NCBI GenBank assembly: GCA_900550025.1
Contig: URQP01000066.1
Location: 1-15,995, forward strand
Reading direction: 5' to 3'
DNA: 15,995 bases
Origin: an uncultured Porphyromonadaceae bacterium
GTDB lineage: Bacteria > Bacteroidota > Bacteroidia > Bacteroidales > Muribaculaceae
Positions 1-8,086 of this stretch are shown here, one piece after another. The notes below the pieces were generated by a model that was not told where the DNA came from, searched no databases, and saw only the letters and a list, made by a program, of their open reading frames with translations. How positions within the stretch are numbered: position 1 is the first letter of the stretch; each line of letters starts with the position of its first letter. The translations under genes and the position numbers were made by a program.

Positions 1-9
1 TCCAGAGAA

Positions 10-46
10 CCTACGGTAAGCGGAGCTTGCGGAGCGCAGCCGTAGG
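10..46. repeat. Long-loop hairpin repeat at window start
   Basis: A perfect 7-bp stem (CCTACGG at 10-16 with CCGTAGG at 40-46) encloses a 23-base loop. The loop contains CGGAGCTTGCGGAG at 21-34, which matches 13 of 14 bases of the loop of the repeat module at 15502-15568. That module has the same plan: an 8-bp stem and a 24-base loop. The stem sequences differ completely, so structure and loop are conserved rather than stem sequence. There is no T-run after the stem, so it does not read as a rho-independent terminator. It is probably an interspersed structured repeat. Confidence 0.5.
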
Positions 47-67
47 TGGCGACACGTCATCATCCAT

Positions 68-88
68 CGGCGGCATAGCCGTCGCACT
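68..88 (+). repeat. Hairpin end, downstream of the transposase
   Basis: Stem CGGCGGC (68-74), loop ATA, return GCCGTCG (78-84), with one G-T mismatch at 70/82. The TAG stop of the transposase (87-89) overlaps the last two bases of the repeat, so the coding sequence runs directly into it. Confidence 0.65.
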
Positions 89-539
89 ATTTGTCGCTAA
101 GAAAGTATTGCAGCTTTTCCTCTATTCCGGCTGCTTTGAAAAAACTTTCAAGTTCTTCATTAAGCGACATTTTGTGGTGGTGTGTCTTTTGGTTGGATAT
201 GTAGTTTCTGACTTTGTCCAAATCACGGTAGCTGAATGTTGCGCAGAAATACGATTTACCCCAGCCTTGAAATCCGGGAAACATTTTGTTATCTATAATC
301 CATTTGCTGCTACTTCTTTTTACTTCGCGCATATATACGGATGGCGACATGTCTGCGTTGGTGCTTACGGCAATGTGTATGTGATCTGGCATTCCGTTTA
401 TTTTTTTGATATTACATCCTAAATGCGACGATATTCCATAGATGTAATTATATAGTTTATCTTCATGCTCTTCATCTATTACCCGTAGACTGTGTTTCGT
501 TCTGAAAACGAAGTGGTAATATAAGTCGATATATGCCAT
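87..539 (-). CDS. tnpA: IS200/IS605-family HUH transposase (TnpA, Y1 type)
   Basis: This is a 150-residue single-domain transposase that would nick and rejoin single-stranded DNA at hairpin ends. What is seen: the HUH motif GMPDHIHI (His53, Ile54, His55), the block KRSSSKW at 75-81, and the candidate catalytic tyrosine in VRNYISNQ (Tyr113), followed by KTHHHK. Length fits the family norm of about 150. An upstream in-frame ATG at 578 would add 13 residues. I prefer 539 because the family alignment begins at MAYIDLYYHFVF, and a candidate promoter (556-587) would start transcripts near 549. No TnpB or IscB partner is present. The gene lies beside lepA and divergent from it. It appears intact, with all catalytic residues present. 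It could equally be classed as a domesticated REP-associated transposase; the flanking hairpins are described separately. Confidence 0.88.
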   Translation of the reverse strand: MAYIDLYYHFVFRTKHSLRVIDEEHEDKLYNYIYGISSHLGCNIKKINGMPDHIHIAVSTNADMSPSVYMREVKRSSSKWIIDNKMFPGFQGWGKSYFCATFSYRDLDKVRNYISNQKTHHHKMSLNEELESFFKAAGIEEKLQYFLSDK

Positions 540-555
540 ACTGTCAGGTTTTGTG

Positions 556-587
556 TAAAGATAATATGTTTTGGCCATTTTGGCAAA
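556..587 (-). promoter_or_regulatory. Candidate promoter of the transposase gene
   Basis: On the minus strand TTTG (587-584) is followed after 20 bases by TATCTTTA (563-556), which is 7 of 8 to the Bacteroidetes TAnnTTTG element. The predicted start near 549 lies just upstream of the ATG at 539 and would exclude the ATG at 578. One mismatch in the -7 box keeps this tentative. Confidence 0.4.
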
Positions 588-601
588 TGTCTGTGTGGTG
601 A

Positions 602-622
602 AGTGCGACCGCTATGCGGCCG
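602..622 (-). repeat. Hairpin end, upstream of the transposase
   Basis: Stem CGACCGC (606-612), loop TAT, return GCGGCCG (616-622), with one A-C mismatch. It is the inverted partner of 68-88. One stem base pair is exchanged (C-G here against G-C there), so the fold is kept while the sequence changes. It lies just upstream of the lepA promoter. Confidence 0.65.
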
Positions 623-658
623 GTAGTGGGTGGGGATGGAGACAGGTTTTGTGCGGGT

Positions 659-689
659 TTTGCGGTTTGGGGGATTTGTGGTAATTTTG
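659..689 (+). promoter_or_regulatory. lepA promoter (Bacteroidetes type)
   Basis: TTTG at 659-662, 19 bases, then TAATTTTG at 682-689 fit the Bacteroidetes primary sigma factor consensus exactly. Transcription should start near 696, giving a leader of about 10 bases before the ATG at 707. This decides the lepA start: the in-frame ATG at 614 lies upstream of the promoter and inside the transposon hairpin. Confidence 0.8.
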
Positions 690-706
690 TGCTGAAATTT
701 TGGAAT

Positions 707-2494
707 ATGAAGAATATACGTAATTTTTGCATCATAGCGCATATCGACCACGGAAAGAGCACGCTTGCCGACCGTCTTTTGGAGTACACCAATACTGTTT
801 CGGGCAAAGATTTGCAAGATCAGGTGCTCGACGATATGGATTTGGAGCGCGAGCGTGGAATCACAATCAAGAGCCACGCCATCCAAATGACATACCAGCA
901 CAACGGCGAGACTTTCGTGCTCAACCTTATCGACACTCCGGGACACGTCGACTTTTCTTACGAGGTGTCGCGCAGCATTGCCGCCTGCGAGGGCGCTTTG
1001 CTCATAGTGGACGCTTCGCAGGGCATACAGGCGCAGACAATATCCAACCTGTATATGGCCATCGACAACGATTTGGAAATCATTCCGGTTGTCAACAAGG
1101 TGGATCTCGACAGCGCGAAGCCTGAAGAGGTGGAGGATCAGATTGTGGATTTGCTCGGATGCAAGCACGAGGAGATAATCCGCGCGAGTGGCAAGACCGG
1201 AATAGGAGTGCCTGAGATATTGGAGGCTATCGTGGAGCGCATACCGGCACCGTCGGGCGATCCTGAGAAGCCGTTGCAGGCGTTGATTTTCGATTCGGTG
1301 TTCAATCCTTTCCGCGGAATCATAGCATATTTCAAAATTGTGAACGGCTCTATCCGCAAAGGCGATTTCGTGAAATTCGTTAACACCGAAAAGCAATATT
1401 ATGCGGAGGAAATCGGTGTGTTGAAGCTGAATCTTTCTCCACGCGAAGAATTGTCGGCAGGCAATGTGGGATATATCATATCAGGTATAAAGACCTCCAA
1501 GGAAGTGAAAGTGGGGGATACCATAACACAAGTGTCCAATCCTTGCGAATCGGCGATAGAAGGTTTTCAGGAGGTGAAGCCGATGGTGTTTGCCGGAGTA
1601 TATCCCATCGAGACAGAGGATTTCGAGAACTTGCGCAGCTCGTTGGAAAAATTGCAGTTGAACGACGCTTCGCTGACGTTCCAGCCGGAATCGTCGGCGG
1701 CGTTGGGATTCGGTTTCCGCTGTGGATTCCTCGGTTTGCTGCATATGGAAATCATTCAGGAGCGTTTGGCGAGGGAGTTCAATATGGATGTGATAACCAC
1801 TGTCCCCAACGTGTCCTATAAGGTTTATGACAAGAAAGGCAACGTGACGGAGGTGCATAACCCGTCCGGATTGCCCGATCCTACGCTGATAGAGCATATC
1901 GAAGAGCCGTATATACGCGCTTCTATAATTTCCACAGCCGACTTCATAGGGCCGATTATGACTCTTTGCCTCGGCAAACGCGGGGAACTGGTGAAGCAGG
2001 AATTCATTTCAGGCAACCGTGTGGAATTGGTGTTCGACATACCGTTGGGTGAAATAGTGATTGATTTTTACGACAAGCTGAAAAGCATATCGAAAGGCTA
2101 TGCTTCGTTCGACTACCATATCCACGATTTCCGCGAGTCGAAGCTCGTGAAGTTGGACATATTGCTCAACGGAGAGTCGGTTGACGCGTTAAGCACGCTG
2201 ACCCACGTTGACAATGCCGTGACTTTCGGCCGCCGCATGTGCGAGAAGCTGAAAGACCTGATTCCACGCCAGCAATTCGACATAGCCATTCAGGCTGCTA
2301 TCGGCGCGAAAATCATTGCCCGCGAGACAGTCAAGGCCGTGCGTAAGGATGTGACGGCAAAATGCTATGGCGGCGACATAAGCCGTAAACGCAAATTGCT
2401 CGAAAAGCAGAAGCAAGGCAAGAAGCGCATGAAGCAAATAGGCTCGGTGGAAGTGCCGCAAAAGGCGTTCCTTGCCGTACTGAAGCTGGATTGA
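707..2494 (+). CDS. lepA: Elongation factor 4 (LepA), ribosome-associated GTPase
   Basis: A 595-residue translational GTPase of the cytoplasm that acts on ribosomes; roles in back-translocation and in initiation or ribosome assembly have been proposed for the family. GTPase motifs are all visible: G1 AHIDHGKST (11-19), G2 RGIT (50-53), G3 DTPGH (76-80), G4 NKVD (130-133) and ASGKTG (161-166). Elongation-factor beta-barrel and alpha/beta domains follow. The C-terminus has the LepA-specific basic region with [12 protein letters not shown] and [11 protein letters not shown] near the end. The start at 707 gives the standard family length and follows the promoter at 659-689. An upstream in-frame ATG at 614 would add 31 residues with no family similarity. 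The gene is transcribed alone and converges on the minus-strand operon ending at 2708. Confidence 0.97.
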   Translation: MKNIRNFCIIAHIDHGKSTLADRLLEYTNTVSGKDLQDQVLDDMDLERERGITIKSHAIQMTYQHNGETFVLNLIDTPGHVDFSYEVSRSIAACEGALLIVDASQGIQAQTISNLYMAIDNDLEIIPVVNKVDLDSAKPEEVEDQIVDLLGCKHEEIIRASGKTGIGVPEILEAIVERIPAPSGDPEKPLQALIFDSVFNPFRGIIAYFKIVNGSIRKGDFVKFVNTEKQYYAEEIGVLKLNLSPREELSAGNVGYIISGIKTSKEVKVGDTITQVSNPCESAIEGFQEVKPMVFAGVYPIETEDFENLRSSLEKLQLNDASLTFQPESSAALGFGFRCGFLGLLHMEIIQERLAREFNMDVITTVPNVSYKVYDKKGNVTEVHNPSGLPDPTLIEHIEEPYIRASIISTADFIGPIMTLCLGKRGELVKQEFISGNRVELVFDIPLGEIVIDFYDKLKSISKGYASFDYHIHDFRESKLVKLDILLNGESVDALSTLTHVDNAVTFGRRMCEKLKDLIPRQQFDIAIQAAIGAKIIARETVKAVRKDVTAKCYGGDISRKRKLLEKQKQGKKRMKQIGSVEVPQKAFLAVLKLD

Positions 2495-2562
2495 CGCGGA
2501 AATATATGTCGGGAATACTTATTTATAGGTAGCAGGACAGTGCAATTTACCGAAAAAAGGTG

Positions 2563-2594
2563 ATTGTGTGGAATATCGGCAATACGTAATTTTG
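2563..2594 (+). promoter_or_regulatory. Promoter-like sequence downstream of lepA
   Basis: ATTG (2563-2566), 20 bases, then TAATTTTG (2587-2594). The -7 box is identical to those of lepA and rnpB in this window; the -33 box has one mismatch. No reading frame follows, only a terminator hairpin about 50-90 bases on, so this may drive a small RNA. Confidence 0.5.
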
Positions 2595-2599
2595 CATCG

Positions 2600-2691
2600 T
2601 AAGGATTTAATTAATTTGTTAATCATAATTGCGTAACCGATTTAAGGCAAAGACGCTCTCCGAAGTGATTTCGGGGAGCGCCTGATTTTTT
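2600..2691 (+). ncRNA. Candidate intergenic small RNA
   Basis: A stretch of about 90 bases between the promoter-like sequence at 2563-2594 and the strong terminator at 2652-2691 has no start-to-stop frame of useful size. The 5' half is AT-rich and probably unstructured (AAGGATTTAATTAATTTG), and the 3' half is the terminator hairpin, the usual layout of a trans-acting small RNA. I do not recognise a known RNA family. The alternative is simply lepA trailer plus a chance promoter match. Confidence 0.35.
2652..2691 (+). terminator. Rho-independent terminator for lepA and/or the candidate small RNA
   Basis: GACGCTCTCCGAA pairs with TTCGGGGAGCGCC across a short loop, with one mismatch and one G-T pair, and is followed by TTTTTT at 2686-2691. 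The hairpin could also slow transcripts arriving from the minus strand, but its other side has only a short T-run. Confidence 0.8.
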
Positions 2692-2707
2692 ACGTTACGC
2701 TTGTCGG

Positions 2708-3262
2708 TTATTCCAATTTGAGGTCGTCAAATCCCTCTTCGTCAAACTCGTCGATGTTGAAATCGTCAGAGCCATAGAAGTCTTCGTCCAAATCACCATA
2801 GGTGCTGTCTGTGGCCGCTGCGGCTTTGTTGATTTTATTGTCGAATTCGTCCATGTCGACAGTCTGTTTCGGGGGACGTCCTTCTTTACGCGAGCAAAGA
2901 GGGTCGGCAAGAGTCTTTGACGGTATGAGTTCTTTCATCTCCATGAAAAACGCGCGGTTGGTGAGATAATCGAACACGAACATAAGGCGTTGCCCCTCGT
3001 CCTCAATCAAATCGGAAAGGCGGGTGTCTTCCATTAGCCATATATCCTCGTCGCTGTCGCTTCCCATATCGGTCAGGGTGACTTCTTTTTCCCTCTGCCA
3101 ATCTTCATCGCATATTATGAAAGAATCCATCTGGTCTTTTGAATATCCCACAGCCTCAAGAATGGCATTGCGCAGACTGAGGAATGTGTCGTCAGCGTCG
3201 ATTGATATTTCAAGCTTGAAATTGCTGACTTCGTCAGAAATAATCCGGAATTTGTATATCAT
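2708..3262 (-). CDS. Plasmid pRiA4b ORF-3-like domain protein
   Basis: A 184-residue soluble protein whose opening (MIYKFRIISDEVSNFKLEI) and middle (SFIICDEDW near 47-55, LMFVFDYLTNRAFFMEM near 93-109) match the pRiA4b ORF-3-like family as found in Bacteroidetes. Such proteins are often labelled IS1096 passenger-like, and their biochemical role is unknown. After KEGRPPKQTVD near 126-136, the last 50 or so residues are strikingly acidic and of low complexity, rich in Asp, Glu and Phe, probably disordered. It is the last gene of the minus-strand cluster, 29 bases after thiL. Nothing around it suggests a live transposon. TAATTTCG just upstream resembles a -7 box, but no -33 box is seen, so cotranscription with thiL is more likely. 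Confidence 0.75.
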   Translation of the reverse strand: MIYKFRIISDEVSNFKLEISIDADDTFLSLRNAILEAVGYSKDQMDSFIICDEDWQREKEVTLTDMGSDSDEDIWLMEDTRLSDLIEDEGQRLMFVFDYLTNRAFFMEMKELIPSKTLADPLCSRKEGRPPKQTVDMDEFDNKINKAAAATDSTYGDLDEDFYGSDDFNIDEFDEEGFDDLKLE

Positions 3263-3291
3263 AAAATCTGAGTTTTGTTCTTGATGCGAAA

Positions 3292-4332
3292 TTACAAATT
3301 ATTTTTAAAAGCGTTCCATCCTTGAGCCTGTAATTCCAATTCGTTGCCGTCGCGTGTAATCATCGCGCATCCCAATTCAGGTTTTGTAATATGTCCTATG
3401 ATTCTGATGCCGTCGATTTCCTGCAATTTTTCATGCATTTCCAATGGGGCAGTGAACAACAGTTCATAATCTTCTCCACCGTTGAGAGCGGCTGTGACTA
3501 AATTCATATTCAGTTCGGCGGCCATTGCGGCAGTCTGGTAGTCGATAGGTATCCTTTCCTCGTAAATGCGGCATCCTGTGTGGCTTTGTGTGCAGATATG
3601 CAGGAGCTCGGATGACAGTCCGTCGGAAATGTCCATCATGGCAGTTGGCAATATGCCTTTTTCGGCGAGAATGGCTATTATGTCCTTGCGCGCTTCAGGT
3701 TTTAATTGCCGCTCAAGGATGTATTCCTTGCCGCCGAAATCAGGATTGAAATCCTTCATCCCGGCCGAAGCCACTCTTTCCCGCTCTAAAAGCTGTAACC
3801 CCATATATGCCGCACCTAAGTCGCCGGATACGCAAATCAAATCATTTTCCTTTGCGCCGTCGCGGTAGACAACTTTGCCTCTTTCGCCTTCGCCGATGCA
3901 CGTCACGCTTATAATTAAACCCGTGACAGAGGCGGAAGTGTCTCCGCCGACAAGGTCGACGCCATACACTTCGCATGCCAGCTTGATGCCGTCGTACAGC
4001 TGCCGGATATGTTCTACGGTAAAGCGTTTTGACACACCTATCGATACGGTAATCTGTTTAGGCGTGCCGTTCATGGCGTAGATGTCGGAGAAATTGACCA
4101 CGGCCGATTTGTAGCCAAGGTGCTTCAATGGAACGTATGTGAGGTCGAAATGTATGCCCTCAAGCAGCAAGTCGGTAGTGACCAGTTGCAGCTTGCCATT
4201 ATAATCAAGAACCGCGGCATCGTCGCCCACACCTTTCAGTGTCGAATCGTTTTTGATTTTGACAGATTTTGTCAGTTCACGTATGAGGCCGAATTCTCCT
4301 AATGTAGCTATTTCAGTTTGAACTTCCGGCAT
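3292..4332 (-). CDS. thiL: Thiamine-monophosphate kinase (ThiL)
   Basis: Phosphorylates thiamine monophosphate with ATP to thiamine diphosphate, the last step of cofactor synthesis, in the cytoplasm. The protein has 346 residues, normal for the family. Motifs of the PurM/ThiL-like ATP-binding superfamily are in order: GVGDDAAVL (34-42) with the metal-binding aspartates, TTDLLLEGIHFD (52-63), NFSDIYAMNGTP (80-91), GGDTSAS (129-135), SGDLGAAYMGL (169-179), MMDISDGLSSEL (232-243) and NGGEDYELLF (284-293). The start codon lies 3 bases after the stop of the phosphorylase gene, so the two are surely cotranscribed. No thiamine biosynthesis genes and no TPP riboswitch are seen nearby. Confidence 0.96.
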   Translation of the reverse strand: MPEVQTEIATLGEFGLIRELTKSVKIKNDSTLKGVGDDAAVLDYNGKLQLVTTDLLLEGIHFDLTYVPLKHLGYKSAVVNFSDIYAMNGTPKQITVSIGVSKRFTVEHIRQLYDGIKLACEVYGVDLVGGDTSASVTGLIISVTCIGEGERGKVVYRDGAKENDLICVSGDLGAAYMGLQLLERERVASAGMKDFNPDFGGKEYILERQLKPEARKDIIAILAEKGILPTAMMDISDGLSSELLHICTQSHTGCRIYEERIPIDYQTAAMAAELNMNLVTAALNGGEDYELLFTAPLEMHEKLQEIDGIRIIGHITKPELGCAMITRDGNELELQAQGWNAFKNNL

Positions 4333-4335
4333 TTG

Positions 4336-5160
4336 TCACTCTTTGAATTCATTAATCAGACCTTTCATAATCTCCGTCATTTTAGGTTGTGCCGCCGCGG
4401 CAGCTTTTTGAACTTCTTCATGCGACACTTTTTCAGGTTCTACACCTTCGAGTCCTCCCATGTCGGTGATTACGGAGATAGCGAATACTTCAATTCCGCT
4501 ATGGTTTGCCACAATCACTTCCGGGACTGTGCTCATTCCGACAGCATCACCTCCGATACGGCGGAAATAACGGTATTCCGCTGGTGTTTCGAAAGTAGGG
4601 CCTTGCGTTCCTACATATACACCCCGCTGCACTTTTATGCCTTTTTCTTCTGCCACTTTCAACGCGTCGTTAATAAGTCGGTGTGAATAAGCTTCCCCCA
4701 TGTCAGGGAATCTCGGACCGAGTTCTTCGTAATTCTTTCCGCGCAACGGATGTTCAGGGAACAGGTTGATATGGTCGGTTATTATCATTATGTCACCGAT
4801 TTTAAATTCCGGGTTCATCCCTCCTGCCGCATTTGAAACGAACAATGTCGTTATGCCCAATGCCTTCATCACACGCACAGGGAATGTCACTTGCTGCATG
4901 GAATAACCTTCGTAAAAATGGAACCGTCCTTGCATTGCCATTACCCGCTTGTTGCCAAGCTTGCCGAAAATCAGTTTTCCGCTATGTCCCTCTACAGTGG
5001 AAACCGGGAAATTAGGAATGTCTTTATAATCGAGAGTATCAGTTATTTCTATATGGTCTACCAATTCTCCCAATCCTGTTCCGAGTATGATTGCCGTTTT
5101 CGGAATATCTTTAATTTTCGAGCTGATAAAATCAGATGTTTCTTTTATTTTTTCAAGCAT
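4336..5160 (-). CDS. punA: Purine nucleoside phosphorylase, trimeric type
   Basis: Cleaves purine nucleosides with phosphate to free base and ribose-1-phosphate in purine salvage; cytoplasmic. The protein has 274 residues, as expected for the low-molecular-weight trimeric family. Seen: phosphate-binding GTGLG (27-31), GRFHFYEGY (78-86), SNAAGG (109-114), GPTFETPAE (187-195) with the purine-contacting Glu191, and GMSTVPE (208-214). The residue corresponding to human PNP Asn243 appears to be Asp233 (VITDMGG), which by analogy could widen specificity toward 6-aminopurines; this rests on alignment by eye. It lies 30 bases downstream of lpxK and 3 bases upstream of thiL. The symbol follows common usage for this family and is less certain than the function. 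Confidence 0.93.
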   Translation of the reverse strand: MLEKIKETSDFISSKIKDIPKTAIILGTGLGELVDHIEITDTLDYKDIPNFPVSTVEGHSGKLIFGKLGNKRVMAMQGRFHFYEGYSMQQVTFPVRVMKALGITTLFVSNAAGGMNPEFKIGDIMIITDHINLFPEHPLRGKNYEELGPRFPDMGEAYSHRLINDALKVAEEKGIKVQRGVYVGTQGPTFETPAEYRYFRRIGGDAVGMSTVPEVIVANHSGIEVFAISVITDMGGLEGVEPEKVSHEEVQKAAAAAQPKMTEIMKGLINEFKE

Positions 5161-5190
5161 AATCGTATTTGTTTAATTGGTAACTGTATA

Positions 5191-6282
5191 TTATGATTTT
5201 TCTTTTATTTTGCCTATTATATCATCATCGAAGGACTGTAAATTGTAGGATATGAATTCGACATTAATCGGCTGATAAAATATATGCGGTTTCAACGAGT
5301 GCGGAAAATACGGGTTATTGGCAATCCTTACGGCGTCTTTCTCCGTAGTAAGTATAATTTTATACCGTCCTTTCAGTTTGTTGTAAACCTCATAAATATC
5401 ATTTATGTCAGAACGTGAAAAGTTGTGGTGGTCGGGAAAATGCATTACCTTAACCACAGCCTCATAACGTTTCAAATATTTAATCAATGGGATGGGGTGG
5501 GCTATCCCGGTAATGGCCAGTATCACATCTTTTTGAGTGAAGAGGCTAAGTGCCGGAATGTAGCATGACGCATCCGGGAATACCGGGCACAGACTGTCGT
5601 ATTTATATCTGCTGAAATATAAATTCTGATATGGGTACAAACAAAGATGCTTCTTGAATATACGGAAATTTACCGGTTTTATGTCGTCCGGACATTTTGT
5701 GATTATGACAATATCGGCGCGTTCTTTAATAGAGTGCTTTGATTCACGCAGTCTGCCCAATGGCAATAACTTGTCATCGTAGAAAGGATTTCCATATTCG
5801 GTGAGTACTATTGATATTTTCGGCTTTACATAACGGTGCTGGAATGCGTCGTCGAGTACTATCAGGTTGATTTCAGGATCAATCTCTAAAATGCGGTTTA
5901 TTCCCTTGACACGGTTCTCGCATACGGCAACCCTGATCCTGTCGCCGAATTTCTGGTATATCTGGTAAGCCTCGTCTCCGATATCCTGAGGAGAGCAATT
6001 CGGGAAAGCCATTACGAATCCGGATGTCTTGCGTTTGTATCCGCGGCTCAACATCGCGATTTTATAATCTTTAGCCAACAGTGAGATTATGTATTCTGTG
6101 TGCGGGGTCTTTCCTGTGCCGCCGACGGCAATATTCCCTATCGAGATGACAGGAATTTTAAAGCTTTCTGATTTCAGAATGCCTAAATCGAACATTTTGT
6201 TGCGTACATACATAACCGCTCCATATATCGCAGATAATGGAGTGAGTATGAATTCTTTTATTATACGCAAATTGTCGGCCAC
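5191..6282 (-). CDS. lpxK: Tetraacyldisaccharide 4'-kinase (LpxK)
   Basis: Adds the 4'-phosphate to the tetraacyldisaccharide-1-phosphate precursor of lipid A, at the inner face of the cytoplasmic membrane. The protein has 363 residues. Seen: an N-terminal amphipathic or hydrophobic segment (about 8-26) that anchors the family to the membrane, the P-loop GNIAVGGTGKTP (49-60), LSRGY (78-82), DDAFQHR (144-150) and PLGRLRE (174-180), and a late TTEKDAVR motif that is typical of LpxK. It sits 7 bases after sppA in a cluster that also holds lptB, consistent with outer-membrane lipopolysaccharide production. Complete, with no sign of truncation. Confidence 0.96.
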   Translation of the reverse strand: MADNLRIIKEFILTPLSAIYGAVMYVRNKMFDLGILKSESFKIPVISIGNIAVGGTGKTPHTEYIISLLAKDYKIAMLSRGYKRKTSGFVMAFPNCSPQDIGDEAYQIYQKFGDRIRVAVCENRVKGINRILEIDPEINLIVLDDAFQHRYVKPKISIVLTEYGNPFYDDKLLPLGRLRESKHSIKERADIVIITKCPDDIKPVNFRIFKKHLCLYPYQNLYFSRYKYDSLCPVFPDASCYIPALSLFTQKDVILAITGIAHPIPLIKYLKRYEAVVKVMHFPDHHNFSRSDINDIYEVYNKLKGRYKIILTTEKDAVRIANNPYFPHSLKPHIFYQPINVEFISYNLQSFDDDIIGKIKEKS

Positions 6283-6289
6283 GCTATAA

Positions 6290-8068
6290 TTATTTAATGA
6301 ATACGTTTTCCATACGACATTGAATTTGATCTTGCTTTAGCAGTGTATTAATCTTTTCAATGTATTCGTATAGCATTCCATATTCTTTTTTCATTTCTGT
6401 TTTATAATATGATTCGGAGAATGCCGCATAGAGCAGATTCATAAAATCCTCTTCGAATTCCGGCAGATAATCCACGCTGTAATCGTCGATTATTCCCGCT
6501 TTGTCGGCAACCCATTTAACGGCATCATCTAAATTGCCGAATTCGTCGACAAGTCCTATCTTTTTAGCTTCCGTAGCATCCCAGACTCTGCCTTCCGCTA
6601 TGCTTTTCAGTTTGTCGATTTCCATTCCCCGGCCAGTAGCGCAGCGTGATGTGAACAGTTCATATCCCCTGTTGATAGACCCCTGTAATGCTGCTGTTTG
6701 AGCAGGAGAAAGAGCTTTAATCACCGACATGTCGGAATTCGCGTTTGTAGTGACAAAATTGGTGTTGATGCCTAATTTGTCGGTAAGCAGTCCGTTGAAG
6801 TTGGGTACCATGGCGAAAATACCGATAGACCCGGTTATTGTAGTCGGTTCCGCAAATATCCGCTGTGCTCCGCAGGAGATGTAGTAACCGCCCGATGCCG
6901 CATAATCGCCCATCGACACGGCGAAAGGTTTCCCTGATTTCTTAAATTGTTCGAGAGCCTCCCAAATCTGTTCCGAAGCGTATGCGCTTCCTCCGGGAGA
7001 ATTTACACGCAGAACGAGTCCGCTGATGGCATCGTCTTTTGCAAGATCAAGAATGATTGGAACCAAATCGTCGGAGTTTATTCCATTGTCAGAGCCGGAT
7101 ACATTAATGTCGCCTACAGCATACAGCACGGCTATCTTGTTATTTGATTTGATTTCATGATGTTTTGCGTTGATAAAAGAACTGACACTGACATAGTTGA
7201 TGTCGTCATCTTCCGGAATATCTATTCTGTCCTTGATTTTCGACTCGAATTCGTGGTCATAACACAATCCGTCGATGAATTTTTCTTTTACGGCTATTTC
7301 TGGAGCGGAAAATGTCATAAGACTGTCGGCATATTCGTTGATTATTTGTTTGCTTATACCGCGGGCTGACGATATGCTGTCGCATACATTGTCCCAAAGG
7401 TTGTCGATGTATGTTTGAGTTTGCAGACGGTTTGCATCGCTCATAGAAGACAACATGTACGGTTCTACTGCACTTTTGAAAGTGCCGACTCTTATTATTT
7501 GCATCTCCACCCCGATTTTATCAAGCAATCCTTTATAAAAAGGGATTACAGCCATAAATCCATGTATGTCGAGTGCTCCTACCGGATTGAGGTATATGCT
7601 GTCGGCAACCGACGATATGTAGTATTCTGTCTCTCCGATTGTCTCTCCGTATGCGTATATCCATTTTCCTGATTCGCTTTTAAAGCTCTGTAAAGCGTCG
7701 CGGATGGATTTTGCAGTGGCAAAACCGGTTGATGATGTACCGCCGCAATGCACATAAATGCCGGATATGCGGCTGTCGGTTTTCGCCCTTTCGATAGCAG
7801 TCAGAATATCATGCAAGTTGCTGGCCGGTCTTATGTCGTTGATATATTCTTGTAGCGACAGATTTGTCGGGCGTTCTGTTATTTCCCCATTCAAATCTAT
7901 ACATAATACGGAGTTGTCAGCGACTTTGACTGTAGGATTTTTCATAGTTGAGAGCGACATTGACGCAACCATAATCAACCCGCTTATGAAGATGACGATT
8001 CCGAATACCAGAAACGCAATCCACGTGCCGACAAAAGAACCGAGCATTGATGATACGAACTTGTTCAT
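6290..8068 (-). CDS. sppA: Signal peptide peptidase SppA, long (67K) type
   Basis: Membrane-anchored serine protease that degrades cleaved signal peptides. At 592 residues it has the duplicated, long form. One N-terminal transmembrane helix (about 13-37) places the body outside the cytoplasm. The catalytic dyad is split between the repeats, as in E. coli SppA: Lys198 in VGTFKSAVEPY of the first half and Ser392 in DYAASGGYY of the second. SPGGSAYASEQIW (358-370) and TITGSIGIF (410-418) are further family signatures. The C-terminal tail after about 545 is helical and lacks these motifs. The gene lies between lptB (18-base gap) and lpxK (7-base gap), inside an envelope-related run. Confidence 0.96.
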   Translation of the reverse strand: MNKFVSSMLGSFVGTWIAFLVFGIVIFISGLIMVASMSLSTMKNPTVKVADNSVLCIDLNGEITERPTNLSLQEYINDIRPASNLHDILTAIERAKTDSRISGIYVHCGGTSSTGFATAKSIRDALQSFKSESGKWIYAYGETIGETEYYISSVADSIYLNPVGALDIHGFMAVIPFYKGLLDKIGVEMQIIRVGTFKSAVEPYMLSSMSDANRLQTQTYIDNLWDNVCDSISSARGISKQIINEYADSLMTFSAPEIAVKEKFIDGLCYDHEFESKIKDRIDIPEDDDINYVSVSSFINAKHHEIKSNNKIAVLYAVGDINVSGSDNGINSDDLVPIILDLAKDDAISGLVLRVNSPGGSAYASEQIWEALEQFKKSGKPFAVSMGDYAASGGYYISCGAQRIFAEPTTITGSIGIFAMVPNFNGLLTDKLGINTNFVTTNANSDMSVIKALSPAQTAALQGSINRGYELFTSRCATGRGMEIDKLKSIAEGRVWDATEAKKIGLVDEFGNLDDAVKWVADKAGIIDDYSVDYLPEFEEDFMNLLYAAFSESYYKTEMKKEYGMLYEYIEKINTLLKQDQIQCRMENVFIK

Positions 8069-8086
8069 ATTCTTAATCTTTTAGTT

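Larger units (their letters stand above)
68..622 (-). mobile_element. IS200-like / REP-associated transposase unit bounded by inverted hairpins
   Basis: The unit is a single HUH transposase gene bracketed by two 21-base sequences in inverted orientation (68-88 and 602-622). The copies match at 19 of 21 positions, and the two differences pair with each other in the hairpin. Each copy folds into a 7-bp stem with one G-T (or A-C) mismatch and a 3-base loop. Hairpin ends without classical terminal inverted repeats or target duplication are known for IS200/IS605 elements. The inverted placement of the two ends resembles REP sequences around REP-associated tyrosine transposases more than classic IS200. 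The exact outer boundaries are not visible from one copy. Confidence 0.6.

Noticed and set aside
614..706. N-terminal extension of lepA from an ATG at 614
   Set aside because: The ATG lies in the transposon hairpin and upstream of the lepA promoter (659-689); the extra 31 residues have no family similarity.
479..1396. Long open frame of 305 codons on the minus strand
   Set aside because: It lies antisense to lepA and has no recognisable domain; lepA is unmistakable, and the opposite frame is open only because of its codon use.
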